Part shown: in pieces, positions 48,569 through 60,465 of the stretch
How the letters are laid out: every line of letters begins with the position of its first letter
Numbering within the stretch: the stretch's first letter is position 1
Notes under the pieces: model-generated
What the model saw: the letters and a program-made list of their open reading frames with translations, nothing else
Databases searched by the model: none
What the model was told of the DNA's origin: nothing
From: Clarireedia homoeocarpa
Lineage: Eukaryota > Ascomycota > Leotiomycetes > Helotiales > Rutstroemiaceae
NCBI GenBank assembly: GCA_001465935.1
Contig: LNKV01000028.1
Span: 372,001 to 436,000 of the forward strand
Reading direction: 5' to 3'
Length of the DNA: 64,000 bases
Program-made: the position numbers and the translations under genes

Positions 48569-51500
48569 TCATTGCCTCTGTTTGCTAATCATCGCATCTT
48601 CTGCTGAATCTCTGCTTATAAACTTTTCATTTCTCGGATAACCCCTGTGATTAGGAATGTCTCTCCAAGAATTTTCCTTGCGAGGAGGAGAGGTTAGATC
48701 CACGGAGACTTGATCATGATTTCTCTCGCGTTGAGCAGCTTTTCTTTTGTAACTTGCACTTGCAGTCTCGCTACCGGCGTGGGGCTGGTTGCTCTTAGCT
48801 GATGCGGAGGATGAGTTTGTCAGAAATGAGATATCATTAAAATGTCTATCAAGAAGCATTTCGTCAGGTTCATCTCTCGTCAAATCCACGGGCTTTGCCG
48901 ACGCGCCCCTACGAGGAAGAGCTTTGGCCTCCAGTACAACCTCAATCTCATCATCGCCATTAGAAGTAGGTTCTCGTAAATAATTGACATCGTCGAACAG
49001 CGGGATCGAACTTCTCGGCTCAGACGCCTGCCGCAATAGGTCTCTGGGACCAGAACGCCCCGTGTCGAGACTAGAAACATTTGGAGATTGTGATGCACGA
49101 ATTCCGGACCGCGCATCAGCCTTCTCAAGCGGTATAGCAGAACTCTGACGTTTATCCTGAGAAGGGGATCTATCTGGCTCTTCTTCCGGAGCGACACTTC
49201 CAGTCACTCTTTTCGGGCCCCAAGGATTCAAGCCTCTAGCAAACCTGTTAAGTCCACTTAGGATGCCCTTCGACGTCGGAGGCAAACCCGTCTCCATGAC
49301 ATCGCTTGCAGTATTGATGGTTGTTTTTTGGTTCTGATCTGTTGTGTTCGTGTCTAGGGAAAGTACCTGCGAATTAAGAGTGTTGTTTGTGTGTGATTCA
49401 ACGTCATGGCTCCCTGCAGCACTTTCTTCCTGTGAATCGGGTATTTCGAGCCTTGCAGTGATTGATGTGTGATGATTTTTCGTGGCGGCTGCAGCAGTCG
49501 AAGTTGCTATTGATGATAGATGTTGCTTTGGCAATGGGGTTTCATTCGGTAATGACGTTGAGTGCTTGACGGGGGTGGACAGTGAACCACTGTCTTTATG
49601 TTCTACATGGTCCTGACTATCATCAAGATTGATGACTTCTGGCAAACATTTATGAGTCTGCGATGCCGGTGATAGAGAGACTACAGGCGGCGCCGAGGAT
49701 TTTAGAGAATTCTCGGTGTTCGCCCGATGCGGCTCGGCAGCTGGAGAGGTTCGAGTACTTTTAGGCAGGATAATTGAGGCGGAGTGAGACGCTGAAGGCT
49801 CGATCATAGCGTTGTCCTGCCTAGGCTCGTTCTTGGATTTAAGTTTCACTTGCTTTGCTTTGCGAGCTTCTTGAGCTTCTTGAGCCTTCTGAACCTCTTC
49901 CTTTTGAAGTCCAAAAATTATGTCCCGAATTTTACAACGTAGCTTTCGAGGATCAGTGATGTAAGCATCATTATCATACTTGTTCTGCATGATATCTTCA
50001 ATGAAGGCATCCGGACGCGCAAAGAATTCTTCCATGTAACCAAGGAGGAAAACACCACAATCACAGTAGTTATTTTGTGTTGCGATGTTTTTGGCAGCCA
50101 TTCCCAGAGGCTTTGGAGGCATAATCGAAACACCCAATCTGGTTTTGATCTCTGCAGCTATGTAATCTTTGAGATTGCGACATGTTACACTATGTGCAAT
50201 ACCGAGGGAATCGAAGGTAATGATTCTAGGTTCTTTAGGGTCGTAAATACGAGGCGGGAGAGTTTTCTTTCGTCCTTTCATCACCGGTGTTTTCAAATCT
50301 CCGGCCAAGGACTGTGGACGAGTGGTATTAGCTGGTAATACTGCAGAGGCATCAGTACCATTCCTAGGTTCCACTTCAGGGAGTTCGGCTGGCAGTCCGT
50401 AGTTGCGTAAAGGAGTGTCAATACGCGGGCTTTCTTTAATTTCTTGCTCATCCATCTCCGCAGTTGAACCATGTTCTTGTAGCGACAGCTCGCCGATTCC
50501 CACGCCAACATCTTTAGCATCAGTTAGGACTGCAGAAGGTTTTGAATACGGCGAGTTCAAACTATGTTCATTTGTGTCCACCTCGTGTTCTTTGATATCT
50601 GTTGTAGTCTCCTTCTCTAGAGATTGCGTAGGTGATTTTGCCTCGGACTCGAGGAGTCTTGAGGCGTTGCAGATAATCGCTACATACCAGTGTGTATGCT
50701 CATTGACAGGAACGATGATGTAGTCGTAAGATGGGAGATCAACTTTCGCGGTCCATCTCTGAACGGCTTCATAATTGATGCCTCTCCTACCCTTTGCGGT
50801 GTTAGTCAAACTTGCGTAAAAGAAAGTATTGTGGACGTAAACTCGATCGGCCAAATGAGGATGCTGTTGCTCCAACCAATACAGATAGAACATAATGAGA
50901 TTGTCATTCAAGAATTCTCCTTCGTCGAGTCTCTCAATATCTTGTTTATCCACTGTTGCTGTCTTCTTTCCTGCAGCTGGATATATGATCGATTTCAGCC
51001 AATTTTTGTCCCAGTCCGGATGTGTGTGTGTCCACCGGTCCGGACTTGGGGATCTTGGCCTAGGTGGTTCCCGGGGTACCCTAGACCTATCCGCACTACG
51101 CAATGACGCTCGAGTTTTACCGGTAACTTCTCGTCCGTAGAAATTTGTGGGAGTAATCGCAGCGGATGTCTCCTGCACTTGTACATCATCGTCTTCCACG
51201 GGACGAGCAACATTAGGATCTGATTTCATTGCATCTCGAAGCTTGGCTCTCTTCGACACCCTTTGAAGACCGGTATCGTCGTCATCGTCGAATTTCCGAG
51301 ATCTGCCTCGTCTCTCCTGATTAGACTGCATCAATTGGACATCATCAGGCAACTCTATTTGACGTTTGGTAGATTGGGCCTCGAGGTGCTTTTCAAGTTC
51401 TCTCCGCACATGAGCAAATATTTTGTCTATTTGTGACGTCTCCAAAATCGTGACCTGGGTGGCCGGAGTGGCCGTTTTTGCCATTGCGTTGGTCAGTACA

Positions 51501-52804
51501 TCACCAAGGTTCCAAGTCGCCTGTTCAGTGTTGAGCTCTAGGTAAATCTTGGGGCCTTGTAGAATGGATTTGTCCCTCGATTTCTCAATGATTACCTTAT
51601 TAGACTCCTGAGCACGGGTAACTTTGTTGATCGATTTTAACTTGATAGTAGATCCTTCAATGGCGTCGTTATTGTTGATCAATGATAAATCTCCCGTAGA
51701 TAAATCTTGACGCAAGATCGAATTATTAGGGTCTTCCGGTCGAACCCAATATTGATTCTCTGAAAACATGCTCACAACCTTGTAGTCTTCAGTACTCTTA
51801 ACCTCGTCATTCTGACGTTTCTTCTTGCCCCCAGTCCCGCGATTGCCAAAGTCTGTCTGGGCAATATCTCCTCTAGTCTCTAAACTTGATCCGTCATGGA
51901 ATTCTTGCTTCCTACCAAATCTCCTCGCTGGATTCTGAACTTTAGCAGCAAGCGGGTCGGCTTGAGATAACTCATCCTCATCACTACTGAGTCCCATTTC
52001 AGCTAGTGGTTGCCGTTTCCTTGCCCCACCTGATCTTGACGATATCTGAGATGCATGATGTTTTGAGAAGTGTGGAGAGGTTTGATATCCGCTTGTGCTG
52101 AAAGTAGGTGCTTGGAGTCGAGGTCTTTTAGAGCCTGTTCCAATGCAGGGAATGAGAACCTCTATGGTGGAATCATTCAACTCATCCACCTCGATTGAAT
52201 CATCACCTTCACGATTATGCGAGTTGTTGGACCCATGAAGCCTACGAGAATTTTCACGCTGTTCCGGAAACGCCTGAGCAGACATGGTGAATTGATGTGA
52301 CTGACCTCCTGAAGAGCTGTTAATTGTTTTTTGGATTTTACGTCTGGCGTTTCTTGTCTTTGATGGCAGCGCCGGGACTTGACTATTGATATCATGGACG
52401 AAGGACCTGCTTTCTGCAGAAAACGTACCTAAGTGTAGGTCTGAATCTGCACCATAATTTGTATAAGAATTGGCACCCGTGGAGAGCTCCTCGACTGTCG
52501 GTCGATCGGATTCTGCATCTTGCTCCAAGTCGATAGGTCTTCCCGAGCTGCCATTTGCTGATGCAGGGTTGTTGGTCCTCCGCCTCTTGTAGGAGCCCTC
52601 AAATTCAGAGTATCCGCTGTGGAGGTCAATTATCTTCGTCGGCGTGGCGCTTTTCTTGCGGTGTAAAGTGTTCTTTGGCTGTGGAGCTCCAGCTACTACA
52701 ACCTTGCCCTTTCGCACGTTAGCTAGGACATTCGCAAGCTTTAGAAAGTGTTTCGCACCATAACTGATCCAGATTTGTAGGATGCTGGCGGTAGTGGTAA
52801 GGGA
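48569..52804 (-). CDS. Ulp2-type SUMO protease (C48 cysteine peptidase)
   Basis: This is the main exon of a Ulp/SENP protease that removes SUMO, probably poly-SUMO, from proteins in the nucleus. About 1411 residues are open. The core starts at LDEGEFLNDNLIMFYLYWLE. The catalytic His lies in NEHTHWYVAI (codon near 50691-50693), the Asp in TFDSLG (near 50211), and the oxyanion Gln and nucleophile Cys in TQNNYCDCGVFLLGY (near 50057). A roughly 155-residue insert splits the core between His and Asp, typical of the Ulp2 branch. Long disordered flanks hold several SUMO-interaction-like motifs (VINLDDS, VDLTRDE, VDLTSP, PIDLEQD). The open frame has no ATG at its 5' end; its first codon (TCC) follows a TATTGCAG acceptor, so upstream exons must exist. 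An alternative acceptor lies 20 bases downstream. Confidence 0.92.
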   Translation of the reverse strand, partial: SLTTTASILQIWISYGAKHFLKLANVLANVRKGKVVVAGAPQPKNTLHRKKSATPTKIIDLHSGYSEFEGSYKRRRTNNPASANGSSGRPIDLEQDAESDRPTVEELSTGANSYTNYGADSDLHLGTFSAESRSFVHDINSQVPALPSKTRNARRKIQKTINSSSGGQSHQFTMSAQAFPEQRENSRRLHGSNNSHNREGDDSIEVDELNDSTIEVLIPCIGTGSKRPRLQAPTFSTSGYQTSPHFSKHHASQISSRSGGARKRQPLAEMGLSSDEDELSQADPLAAKVQNPARRFGRKQEFHDGSSLETRGDIAQTDFGNRGTGGKKKRQNDEVKSTEDYKVVSMFSENQYWVRPEDPNNSILRQDLSTGDLSLINNNDAIEGSTIKLKSINKVTRAQESNKVIIEKSRDKSILQGPKIYLELNTEQATWNLGDVLTNAMAKTATPATQVTILETSQIDKIFAHVRRELEKHLEAQSTKRQIELPDDVQLMQSNQERRGRSRKFDDDDDTGLQRVSKRAKLRDAMKSDPNVARPVEDDDVQVQETSAAITPTNFYGREVTGKTRASLRSADRSRVPREPPRPRSPSPDRWTHTHPDWDKNWLKSIIYPAAGKKTATVDKQDIERLDEGEFLNDNLIMFYLYWLEQQHPHLADRVYVHNTFFYASLTNTAKGRRGINYEAVQRWTAKVDLPSYDYIIVPVNEHTHWYVAIICNASRLLESEAKSPTQSLEKETTTDIKEHEVDTNEHSLNSPYSKPSAVLTDAKDVGVGIGELSLQEHGSTAEMDEQEIKESPRIDTPLRNYGLPAELPEVEPRNGTDASAVLPANTTRPQSLAGDLKTPVMKGRKKTLPPRIYDPKEPRIITFDSLGIAHSVTCRNLKDYIAAEIKTRLGVSIMPPKPLGMAAKNIATQNNYCDCGVFLLGYMEEFFARPDAFIEDIMQNKYDNDAYITDPRKLRCKIRDIIFGLQKEEVQKAQEAQEARKAKQVKLKSKNEPRQDNAMIEPSASHSASIILPKSTRTSPAAEPHRANTENSLKSSAPPVVSLSPASQTHKCLPEVINLDDSQDHVEHKDSGSLSTPVKHSTSLPNETPLPKQHLSSIATSTAAAATKNHHTSITARLEIPDSQEESAAGSHDVESHTNNTLNSQVLSLDTNTTDQNQKTTINTASDVMETGLPPTSKGILSGLNRFARGLNPWGPKRVTGSVAPEEEPDRSPSQDKRQSSAIPLEKADARSGIRASQSPNVSSLDTGRSGPRDLLRQASEPRSSIPLFDDVNYLREPTSNGDDEIEVVLEAKALPRRGASAKPVDLTRDEPDEMLLDRHFNDISFLTNSSSASAKSNQPHAGSETASASYKRKAAQRERNHDQVSVDLTSPPRKENSWRDIPNHRGYPRNEKFISRDSAEDAMISKQRQ

Positions 52805-52958
52805 CTGCAATATCTTTCGTTAGCCACGGAATCTATAGACTCAAAGATACCGAAAGTAGAAATCAAATGCCATACGATGTAGAAATTATACTATTCGTGT
52901 TGTAACGTCCGCCCCAACCCCTGAAACACCGTGATCAGTCTCTAGACAATTGTAGAGT

Positions 52959-53945
52959 TCAATTCGCTATTCCATACCGAATTTGCTTCCCCTTCGTCGG
53001 TATCTGGTTCTCGCAGAAAGGTTCCTGATCGCGTGCATTCTCTGAGGTTGACGCGCTAATCTCTTCTCTATAGTAGATCAATATTAGCCTCCGCATTATA
53101 CACAACTCACAGAAATACAGACTTTTTCTTGTCAAATTCATCGATCTCGTTGATATGCCGCTTCAAGTTTTGGTCATTATCGGGCTTGTTGGCTGTGCCC
53201 CTCTTGTGCAGCGAATCTTTTTCGAGGTTCTGAAGCAGTGTGTTAGCGACATCTAAAGCGGCAGGGCTAGCCGCCTCTTGAATGACAGCTTTTGCCCTTG
53301 AAACAAGGACAATGAAAGAATGACTGGAGCTTGGGGCTTGATTATACTCGGACTTACCTCAGTCGCAATGATGGAGTCATCTAGCCCACGAAGTAAGGAA
53401 AACTTTTCAGTGCCCGTCTCATCAACCTCAGAAATGTGGTTTCTGGTTGCACCTTTATCGTGGCATTGACTGTTCGCGCCGACCAAAGTGTTCGCCATTG
53501 TAGTCCTACCGATGCCAGGGCTGGCGCAGCCGTCATCGGCCACGACTATTACCTTACGAAAACCTCCAGGGCCTTCACTGCTGGCTCGCGCATACTCGCT
53601 GTATTGGATGTCTCGCTTTCCCTCATCGTTTGAGAGAAGTTTATTACGCAATTGATGATACGACTCAAGATCTTCATGAGTGTTGCACGCTCGCTTCCGA
53701 GTGGCTCCTTTTTCTTGTCTCGACATCCGCGGTTCAGCCTCGTCAAATTTGTTGACGCTATCGTTGTCGATGCTCTTAGGATGCGATAATAAATCTCGAA
53801 TCAAAATTTTCAGCTCTCTTTTTCCCCATGCGGCTACTTCTAAATTAGGGCCCCAACGTTCGAGAGCTTCGCGGCTTGTCTTACTATTTTCGCTTTGGTA
53901 TGGGGGAGGTGTGCTAGCCGGTGCTGCAGGATATTCAAGAACCAT
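52959..53945 (-). CDS. Probable 5' exons of the SUMO protease, or a small separate gene
   Basis: An ATG at 53945 opens 196 codons to a GTAAGT donor at 53357. Further open sequence lies at about 53291-53111, then a clear intron (GTGAGT, a GGCTAATAT branch site, CTATAG) and 53067-52959. The product is unrecognised: acidic and basic mixed, with VIVVADDGCASPGIGRTTM, faintly P-loop-like but probably chance. Two facts argue that it is the N-terminus of the downstream protease: only about 155 bases separate the two, and the protease exon lacks a start. One fact argues against a simple model: the best first-intron acceptor (TTTCAAG) leaves the next exon out of phase. A CATTCAAGAG acceptor would restore phase but is weak. 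The exon structure is unresolved. Confidence 0.45.
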
Positions 53946-54980
53946 CTCTACAACTCTTGCTGGATGCTTCTATGATGCCAAGATATTTCAGATCATCATC
54001 TCGTGCTCCTTGACGAGTGCAGTCAGTGGTGAAGCGATCTAATCCTTATTAAAGCAAAACACGGTCGGATCGCCGCGCTGTGGTGAGAATTTGAGGCGGT
54101 AGGTAGAACTGAGATCTCGATCTTATTCGGTATTGCAAGTAAGTGCCTTCTAAGTATAAGCTAATGAGAATGTGATATTTCTGCTTTCAACTTTGTAGCA
54201 AAGCAAGTGGTGCGTGATAACCTAGGTTAGTTCTTGCTGTTCTTGGAGACTGCAAAGTAGTTGGCAACAAGTATTAAAATTGCGAAAGGGTAAAGTCATA
54301 TGGGGTCCAATGCCAAAAGGTTGTTGCTTTTGTTTTAGTAAAGACTGCTGCAAGATCGTATGACTCGGTGATTTTACACCAAGGATACGGCAAAATGCCA
54401 ACAATAAGTATCAGGTAATGGCACTAAGGAAGGAAGACATCAGACGGTAGCAAATTTCAACGGTGAAGCATTATACTAAATTGGGATGTGGTCTTGGAAT
54501 AGAATATCAAGAGTTAACAACGAGCATGTCAGCCAAGTTTGGAAAATGTTTAGATAATCGTCATTGAACCTGATCTACCTAACTCTGGGAAGTCGGATTT
54601 TTTCAGACGACGTTATAAAATGAGGTAAAGGGCGGAAGGCGTATCTCCTACCCAACGCTGGGGTCTCTTGAAGGATCTCTCCGGAGAGCTCTCTCAACGT
54701 CGTGCTGGCTATTCCTCGGAGCATTGCCTTGACTTTTGCCATGAGGTTCTTGGGATGTAGAAGTGCTTGTCGATCTACCCTTAAAACATCACACTGTATT
54801 CACTAGGATATGGGGGTAAAATGTATGTCAACTTTCCAAATCGGCGGGTTGATTTTGATCTTGATGCACCTGTACAGATAAGAAACGTCGTAATTCAGAG
54901 CCAGGAAAACGCTCCAATCATCTATCCGCGGTATCACATTTTCCCTCATCTACAATAATCCTCCTAGTCATCACTTCCAT
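53946..54980. other. Intergenic stretch, no supported gene
   Basis: This holds the upstream region of the protease gene and the 3' side of COX6. No coding signal is seen. Confidence 0.65.
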
Positions 54981-55805
54981 CTATTTGGCCTCCTCGGGGT
55001 AAAGGTCCTCCTTGAGGCTGACACCCAATTCTTCCCTGAGTGGCTTAAGCTCCTCCAAGTATTGGTCGTACTGACCACGGTTCTCGACCTTTGCCTTGAT
55101 TCCTATTCAATCATGTTATCAGCTATTGGCCCCGCCAAAATCCAGCCTGCATATCCAACCCCGCTTAAGATGTGAAATGAGCTATACGTACCCTCGAAGA
55201 TGCGTACAGCGGTAGGGAAGTCGTTAACTCTTCTAGCAGCCCTTAAGGCTGCAGTAAGTACAGATGGCGAAGGTACGAGATCGTATGCAAAGGCATTGTT
55301 TAGATTTCGCTACAGGAATATCATACGATAATCAGTAATCTGCGGGCACTCACGAGAAACGTGGGGTATAACGGGTTGATGGAAGTAAAACATACCTGAA
55401 GTTCGAAAACATCTTGAACCTGGTCGAACTCCTTCTCATATCTATATCATGTCCGGGCGCCTTAGAAATTGATATGTTTTATTGGCTTGCTTCGGTGGTG
55501 CGGGAACATGCTCAAATGCGAGCAGTCTGCAGCCTCAATGGAGCAGTGACGTACCTGGCAGTGAACTCTTCAAAGCTTTCTTCGTGGTGACCAGCTTCTT
55601 GTCCATCCTTATCGGCAGCTTGAGCAGATTGGGCGCGGCTAGTAGTGCTGAAGTTGCTGGCAGATCCGGAGGTAGCAATCATTGCTGGAACAGCGCAGAG
55701 TGCGGCAGAGGAAGTACGAGGGGTAAGATTGCGCAAGCCATTGGATCGGAAAAAGGTGGAAGGCTGCGCGCGCGACGCGATACGCAGGAATGAAGTTGAT
55801 GACAT
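54981..55805 (-). CDS. COX6: Cytochrome c oxidase subunit Va/COX6, mitochondrial
   Basis: Four exons (55805-55555, 55441-55396, 55309-55192, 55102-54981) join in frame to encode 178 residues. This is a nuclear-encoded structural subunit of respiratory complex IV on the matrix side. The first 60 residues are rich in Arg, Ser, Ala and Thr with no acid near the start, a mitochondrial presequence ending near NFSTTSRAQS. The mature part begins at HHEESFEEFTARYEKEF and carries the family pattern: QDVFELQRNLNNAFAYDLVP, then ALRAARRVNDFPTAVRIFEG, then KVENRGQYDQYLEELKPL and EELGVSLKEDLYP at the end. The length fits yeast COX6 and mammalian COX5A plus presequence. Nothing unusual is seen apart from four exons for a short protein. 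Confidence 0.96.
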
Positions 55806-57865
55806 TAGGAAAGCGGTTGTGGTGAGGTGGTTTTGTGTGTTTCAAGGAATTTCTGCGGTCGATGTTCAAATTGGAAGTTTCGACAATTCAACGTCCAAAT
55901 CGATGCGGCGGGATCCATGATTGGCTAAATGCTTAGTCATCACCCACTCGAGGAAATTGATAAATGATTTCGGGTTCGGGTCATCTCATTTTCCCTAAAT
56001 CATCATTCGAGGTAGTTCATTCATATCCACTTTCATCGGCGGCGTAAGCGGCTCTTTCCCTTTATTGAATGCAACAGTGCTCGCAAGTCAAAAGAAATGT
56101 CAACTGCGTCCAGTCCTGTCACGTTCAAACCGTGTTCAGCCTATCATCTCGTGCTGAAACGATCTGTTTAACAGCCACAGCGAAAGACAAGGTCTTGCTC
56201 AATGTGGACTTTATGGGAGGGAAAAATTCCACGGCTCCTTCACTGGATTCTCTCTCAAACTTGACATTTCAATGTGATGCACAGAGACTTGTATTTGGAA
56301 GGCAACGCATTCATCCGCCTTTCGTAATAATCCAGCAGCACAGGACTAGAAGGTCATCCCCCAAAGCATTTATACTGAAGGCGGACCGCGAACAGCTCTT
56401 CCACATTCAAGAGTTTCCTCTCAAGCTCGAATCTGGCTGAGCGCGATGAGCCATACGCGCCACGACGATTACTTTTATTCGAGGCTACTCCATGGAGATC
56501 AGGTATCTGCTTCGTTAGGTACTGACTCCTACCTCATGCTGATTCGTTAATCGTGAACAGGATCACCATCTAGCATTCGTTCCTGAATGCTCATACTCAC
56601 ATAGAAAACCGCACTCAGGCAAATTCTCTGGAAATGTAACGCGCAAGGTGCTTTCCCTTTATTTTCGGCTCCATCGCACAAAGCTCAACCTTCTCTCACT
56701 GGTAACCGCGTATATCCGTTTACTGCGCTTCATTAAAAAAAAACAGAATGGGGACAGAAGAGCGGTGGGCATGAAAGCCATCACATAGATACTGCCATCC
56801 AATGATACCTCTAGAATTGAAAGCAACAGTGGATAGTGACAGCAACCTCAATGCCCCTTCTAGCCAGCGGTGTTCGCGATACTCAAAATGACATTTGTTG
56901 AATTCAACCTCGGAACATCCACAAGCCAGCAACACTATGGGCTGCTGCTTTTGACGTGTCGGTATGTCATCATCAGAAGATTCATGTCGACCAATCACAA
57001 GCAGTGGTCAAATCCTTGTCCCTTGCTCCTTTCTCGGGTTCAACGGCGACTCAAATTCCAGGACATGGGAGGGTATTCTCTGTAAGTCCATGTAGGTTGT
57101 CGATGTTTGGCCTCTTGGGCAGGTCACCTCGTTGGAAAGCATGGACATTGAGCCCTAGATACGAAGGCATATAATGAGTATTCAACAATCACTGAACTGC
57201 GCCTGGACGATGCATTCTCCAGTCCTTGAAGTTATCCACATGTAAGCATCTGCACTGCAATTGAAAAGTCGGTGATATTGAATTCCACATGCCGATCGAA
57301 TAGAAAGCAGTACAACCTCTTCTCCCAAGGATCCAATTTCGGTAATGTATGTTGTGATTGATGGATGGCCCACGTTCACGAGCCCCTTTCCAAACTAAAC
57401 CTACTCTGACCTCAAGCCACTTGGCTGTTTTTACTCCTGCCAAACACGTCAAAAAGGAACCGGGGAAACTTTTTTTTTTCTCCCCTTCTTCAACTTTCTA
57501 ACTTCGACAACTTGGTTGAAGACGGGAATTCCTACAATCTGTCCTCTCAATTCTTGTGCTTCATATTCTCTGCCCTTGAAGTTCCCCTAACATTAATTCC
57601 TACCCTTTCAATTCTTTCTTCATCGTCACTCCTTCAACGAGTTCCCCCTTATTACTTTATTGCTTTGGATTCAGTCGGAAAGGGACAATCGCGGATTGTA
57701 GATATTCCTCAAACCGCCTCGAAGAGATTCTTTCTAGTTTGCTCGGCGCACTGTAAATTCCTCTGATTCCGAAAGTTTTGGGAGACACGCGACGGTTTCC
57801 TACATTCGGACTGCATCGCATATACCTTCGAGACCGGAGCTAATACGTGTTGCGGTTTTGTCACA
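55806..57865. other. Divergent promoter region, no supported gene
   Basis: COX6 (-) and the elongase gene (+) diverge here. A pyrimidine-rich patch and a T9 run near 57470-57500 mark the elongase leader. Open frames on either strand show no gene-like features. Confidence 0.6.
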
Positions 57866-59090
57866 ATGTCTTCGAGCGGATTCGACCTGAAGGCGTTGCC
57901 TCTGCCATCAATTGAGAGACCATTTGGTGTGCATTTATGGCCAGTCTTCGACAAGGCCTTCACGGCCATCAAGGGCTATCATCCCCAAGATTTTGATTTC
58001 CAACCACGAGTTACTCCTATGTCAACTTTGAAGGAGAGCAGTTTGACGATTCTTGCATACTACGTTATAATATTTGGTGGAAGAGAGATAATGCGAAACC
58101 GTCCGGCTTTCAAGCTGAATGGTCTCTTTATGATCCACAATTTTTACCTCACGGCCATCAGCGCCATCTTATTGGCACTTTTCATTGAACAACTGGTTCC
58201 TACGGTCTACAATCATGGTCTTTTCTATGCCATTTGCGACGTCAAAGGTGGCTGGACATCTCCTTTGGTTATTCTCTACTATGTAGGTTCAGCTTGCGGC
58301 AAGGTTGAAGAATAAGTGGCTAACGAGGATCAGCTCAACTACCTCACCAAATACCTCGAATTACTGGATACCGTATTCCTTGTCTTGAAGAAAAAGCCAT
58401 TGAGTATGCCATTATCTTCCTGGAAACTCCAAAACATGTGAGAATGCTAATTTCATGTGCGCAGCTTTCCTTCATTGCTACCACCACGGCGCCACAGCTC
58501 TTCTCTGCTACACACAACTCATTGGTTTGACCTCGGTATCATGGGTTCCGATCACTCTTAACCTCATGGTTCACGTTGTCATGTACTGGTACTACTTCCA
58601 AAGTGCGCGCGGAATCCGCATCTGGTGGAAGGAATGGATCACCCGTCTTCAAATCATCCAGTTTGTTATTGACCTTGGTAAGGCTGCCTATTCCCCAGCC
58701 ACAATTCCCGCGGCTTTTCAGCTCGCTGACATATAAACTATTTTTCTAGGCTTCGTCTACTTTGCTTCCTACACCTACTTCGCCTCGACTTACTTCCCAT
58801 CGCTTCCAAGTGCTGGTAAATGCGCCGGAGAAGAATTCGCAGCCTTCGCAGGCATTGGCATTCTCAGCTCTTACCTCCTCCTCTTCATCTCCTTCTACTT
58901 CGCTACCTACAAGAAAGACGGAAAGCGCCCAACAGGTCGCAAGGCTGCACGATCCCTGAAAGATGCTCAGCTTCCAGATGTCGCTATGCTGACCAACGGG
59001 AAGATTAATGCAGGTTCATTCGGAAACGGACATGCGACCACCACCGCTACTAGCCCTGGTCGACCTGCTACCCGCTCCCGCAAGGCATAA
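57866..59090 (+). CDS. ELO-family very-long-chain fatty acid elongase
   Basis: Four exons (57866-58282, 58334-58403, 58465-58677, 58750-59090) join in frame to give 346 residues. The enzyme condenses malonyl-CoA with an acyl-CoA in the ER, the first step of fatty-acid elongation for sphingolipids and other lipids. About seven hydrophobic segments are present. The ELO signature KYLELLDTVFLVLKKKPL is followed by the catalytic histidine box H166-C-Y-H169-H170, then MVHVVMYWYY and IQFVIDLGFVYFASYTYF, all in the usual order. The tail is Lys- and Arg-rich (KKDGKRPTGRK) and may help ER retention, though no canonical KKXX ends the protein; it ends SRKA. The sequence resembles yeast ELO2/ELO3 more than ELO1, but chain-length preference is not decided by eye. 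Confidence 0.95.
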
Positions 59091-60434
59091 ATGCATCTGA
59101 GGGACAAGGACCGAATTTTGCCAATCACATCGCTTGATTGCTTGGTAACAACAAGAATACTCGCTGCCGCATTGAAACGAGCCGGTCCGCAACTTTTTTA
59201 TTTATTTTTTTTTTATTTTGGAGAATTAGAAGTTCGCTCGCCCTATTAGAGACACCCCTTCTCTTCAATGTATAATGCTTCACGCGACTTTTGCAAAAAC
59301 AAAAGAGATATCGCACTTTCTTCTTTTTCTTCTCCTTGTCTTTGTGTTATAGAGAGGGGTTAAAAGATGGCTTGTATGGATGGACAAATCGGTGGTTGGG
59401 GGGTGGGTTTGGATGACGAAATGGGTATGAAGGGACGATCGGCTGGGGGTGGGTGGATATTATATGTAACGATTGCCTATGATTCAGAGAACAGCCCGGG
59501 CAGATGAAACAACCTGCCAGAGAAAATACGATTAATTCACGAGAGAGCTTTGTAGGTTTTTGATTGTGTCTGTTTATAATAGGTGGATGACGATTTTCAT
59601 TTTGTCATATATCCACGATAGTAGAGGAAGCAAGAGATATAAACACATAATTTATATCATTCACCTTATGTTACTTTACTTTTCTATGCTTTGTTGGCCT
59701 TAGTATTCGTCCAAAATCCTTCATTGCTTTCCCTTCCTCTCCTCTACCTCTGTTTTTCCAGCCCTTGTCTCGCGCTTTTTTCCCCCTCCTCGTCGCCGTC
59801 TTCTTTACTACTGTCCTTATCTGCGTCCTCTCTCTGCCTGTGTGCGTGCGGTCAAGTGCGCGTGTTCTGCACTGCTTGGTATCCTTCCGTTTTCCTTCCT
59901 GCAATTCTTTTCTTCACCACGTCTATCTGTATGTCTATCACTCGATAAATAAACTAGCAAGCAAGCAAATGACGTCTCTGCATAAGATGCGAAGTCCTTT
60001 CCTGCTGTGCTGTACCTTGTCATCTGTCCGCGTATCCACGCTTATCCATCCATCCATCTGTCCATTCGTCTGTTCATGCGATCAAGCAACCAAACACTGC
60101 GCAACGGGAGTAAGTACCTAGCAACATGACGTACGTCCCTCATACGCGCGGACGCATGAAAACGAGAATCCTTCTGCTGGGGATTCCTCGCTTGCTTGCT
60201 TGTTCTTCTTCTTCTGGAGATGCGCTTTTCCTCACTGCTTACTGACTTTTCCATGCTTTCCTGGTCCTTTTCCGTACTTCTTGGCTGGACTCCCTGTCGC
60301 TCTGCTGCCTGCCGTCTGCATCGTGTGGATCTGCATGCATGTCATATGCATGGGATGGGATGGAATGGGACGGGACAGTCATGTGGATGTGTGCGGGGGT
60401 GGTAATGCATGGGGATGAAGATGGGGATGGCGAT

Positions 60435-60465
60435 GGAGATGGAGATGGAGATGGAGATGGAGATG
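60435..60465 (+). repeat. (GGAGAT)n microsatellite
   Basis: About five perfect GGAGAT units follow looser GGGGAT and GGCGAT units. Confidence 0.9.

Noticed and set aside
49001..49030. tRNA B-box-like string considered as a tRNA gene
   Set aside because: No matching A box or cloverleaf around it, and it lies inside the SUMO protease coding exon.
53500..53560. P-loop-like string SPGIGRTTM in the exon upstream of the SUMO protease
   Set aside because: Lacks the GxxxxGK[ST] Lys and the rest of an ATPase or NTPase domain; probably chance.
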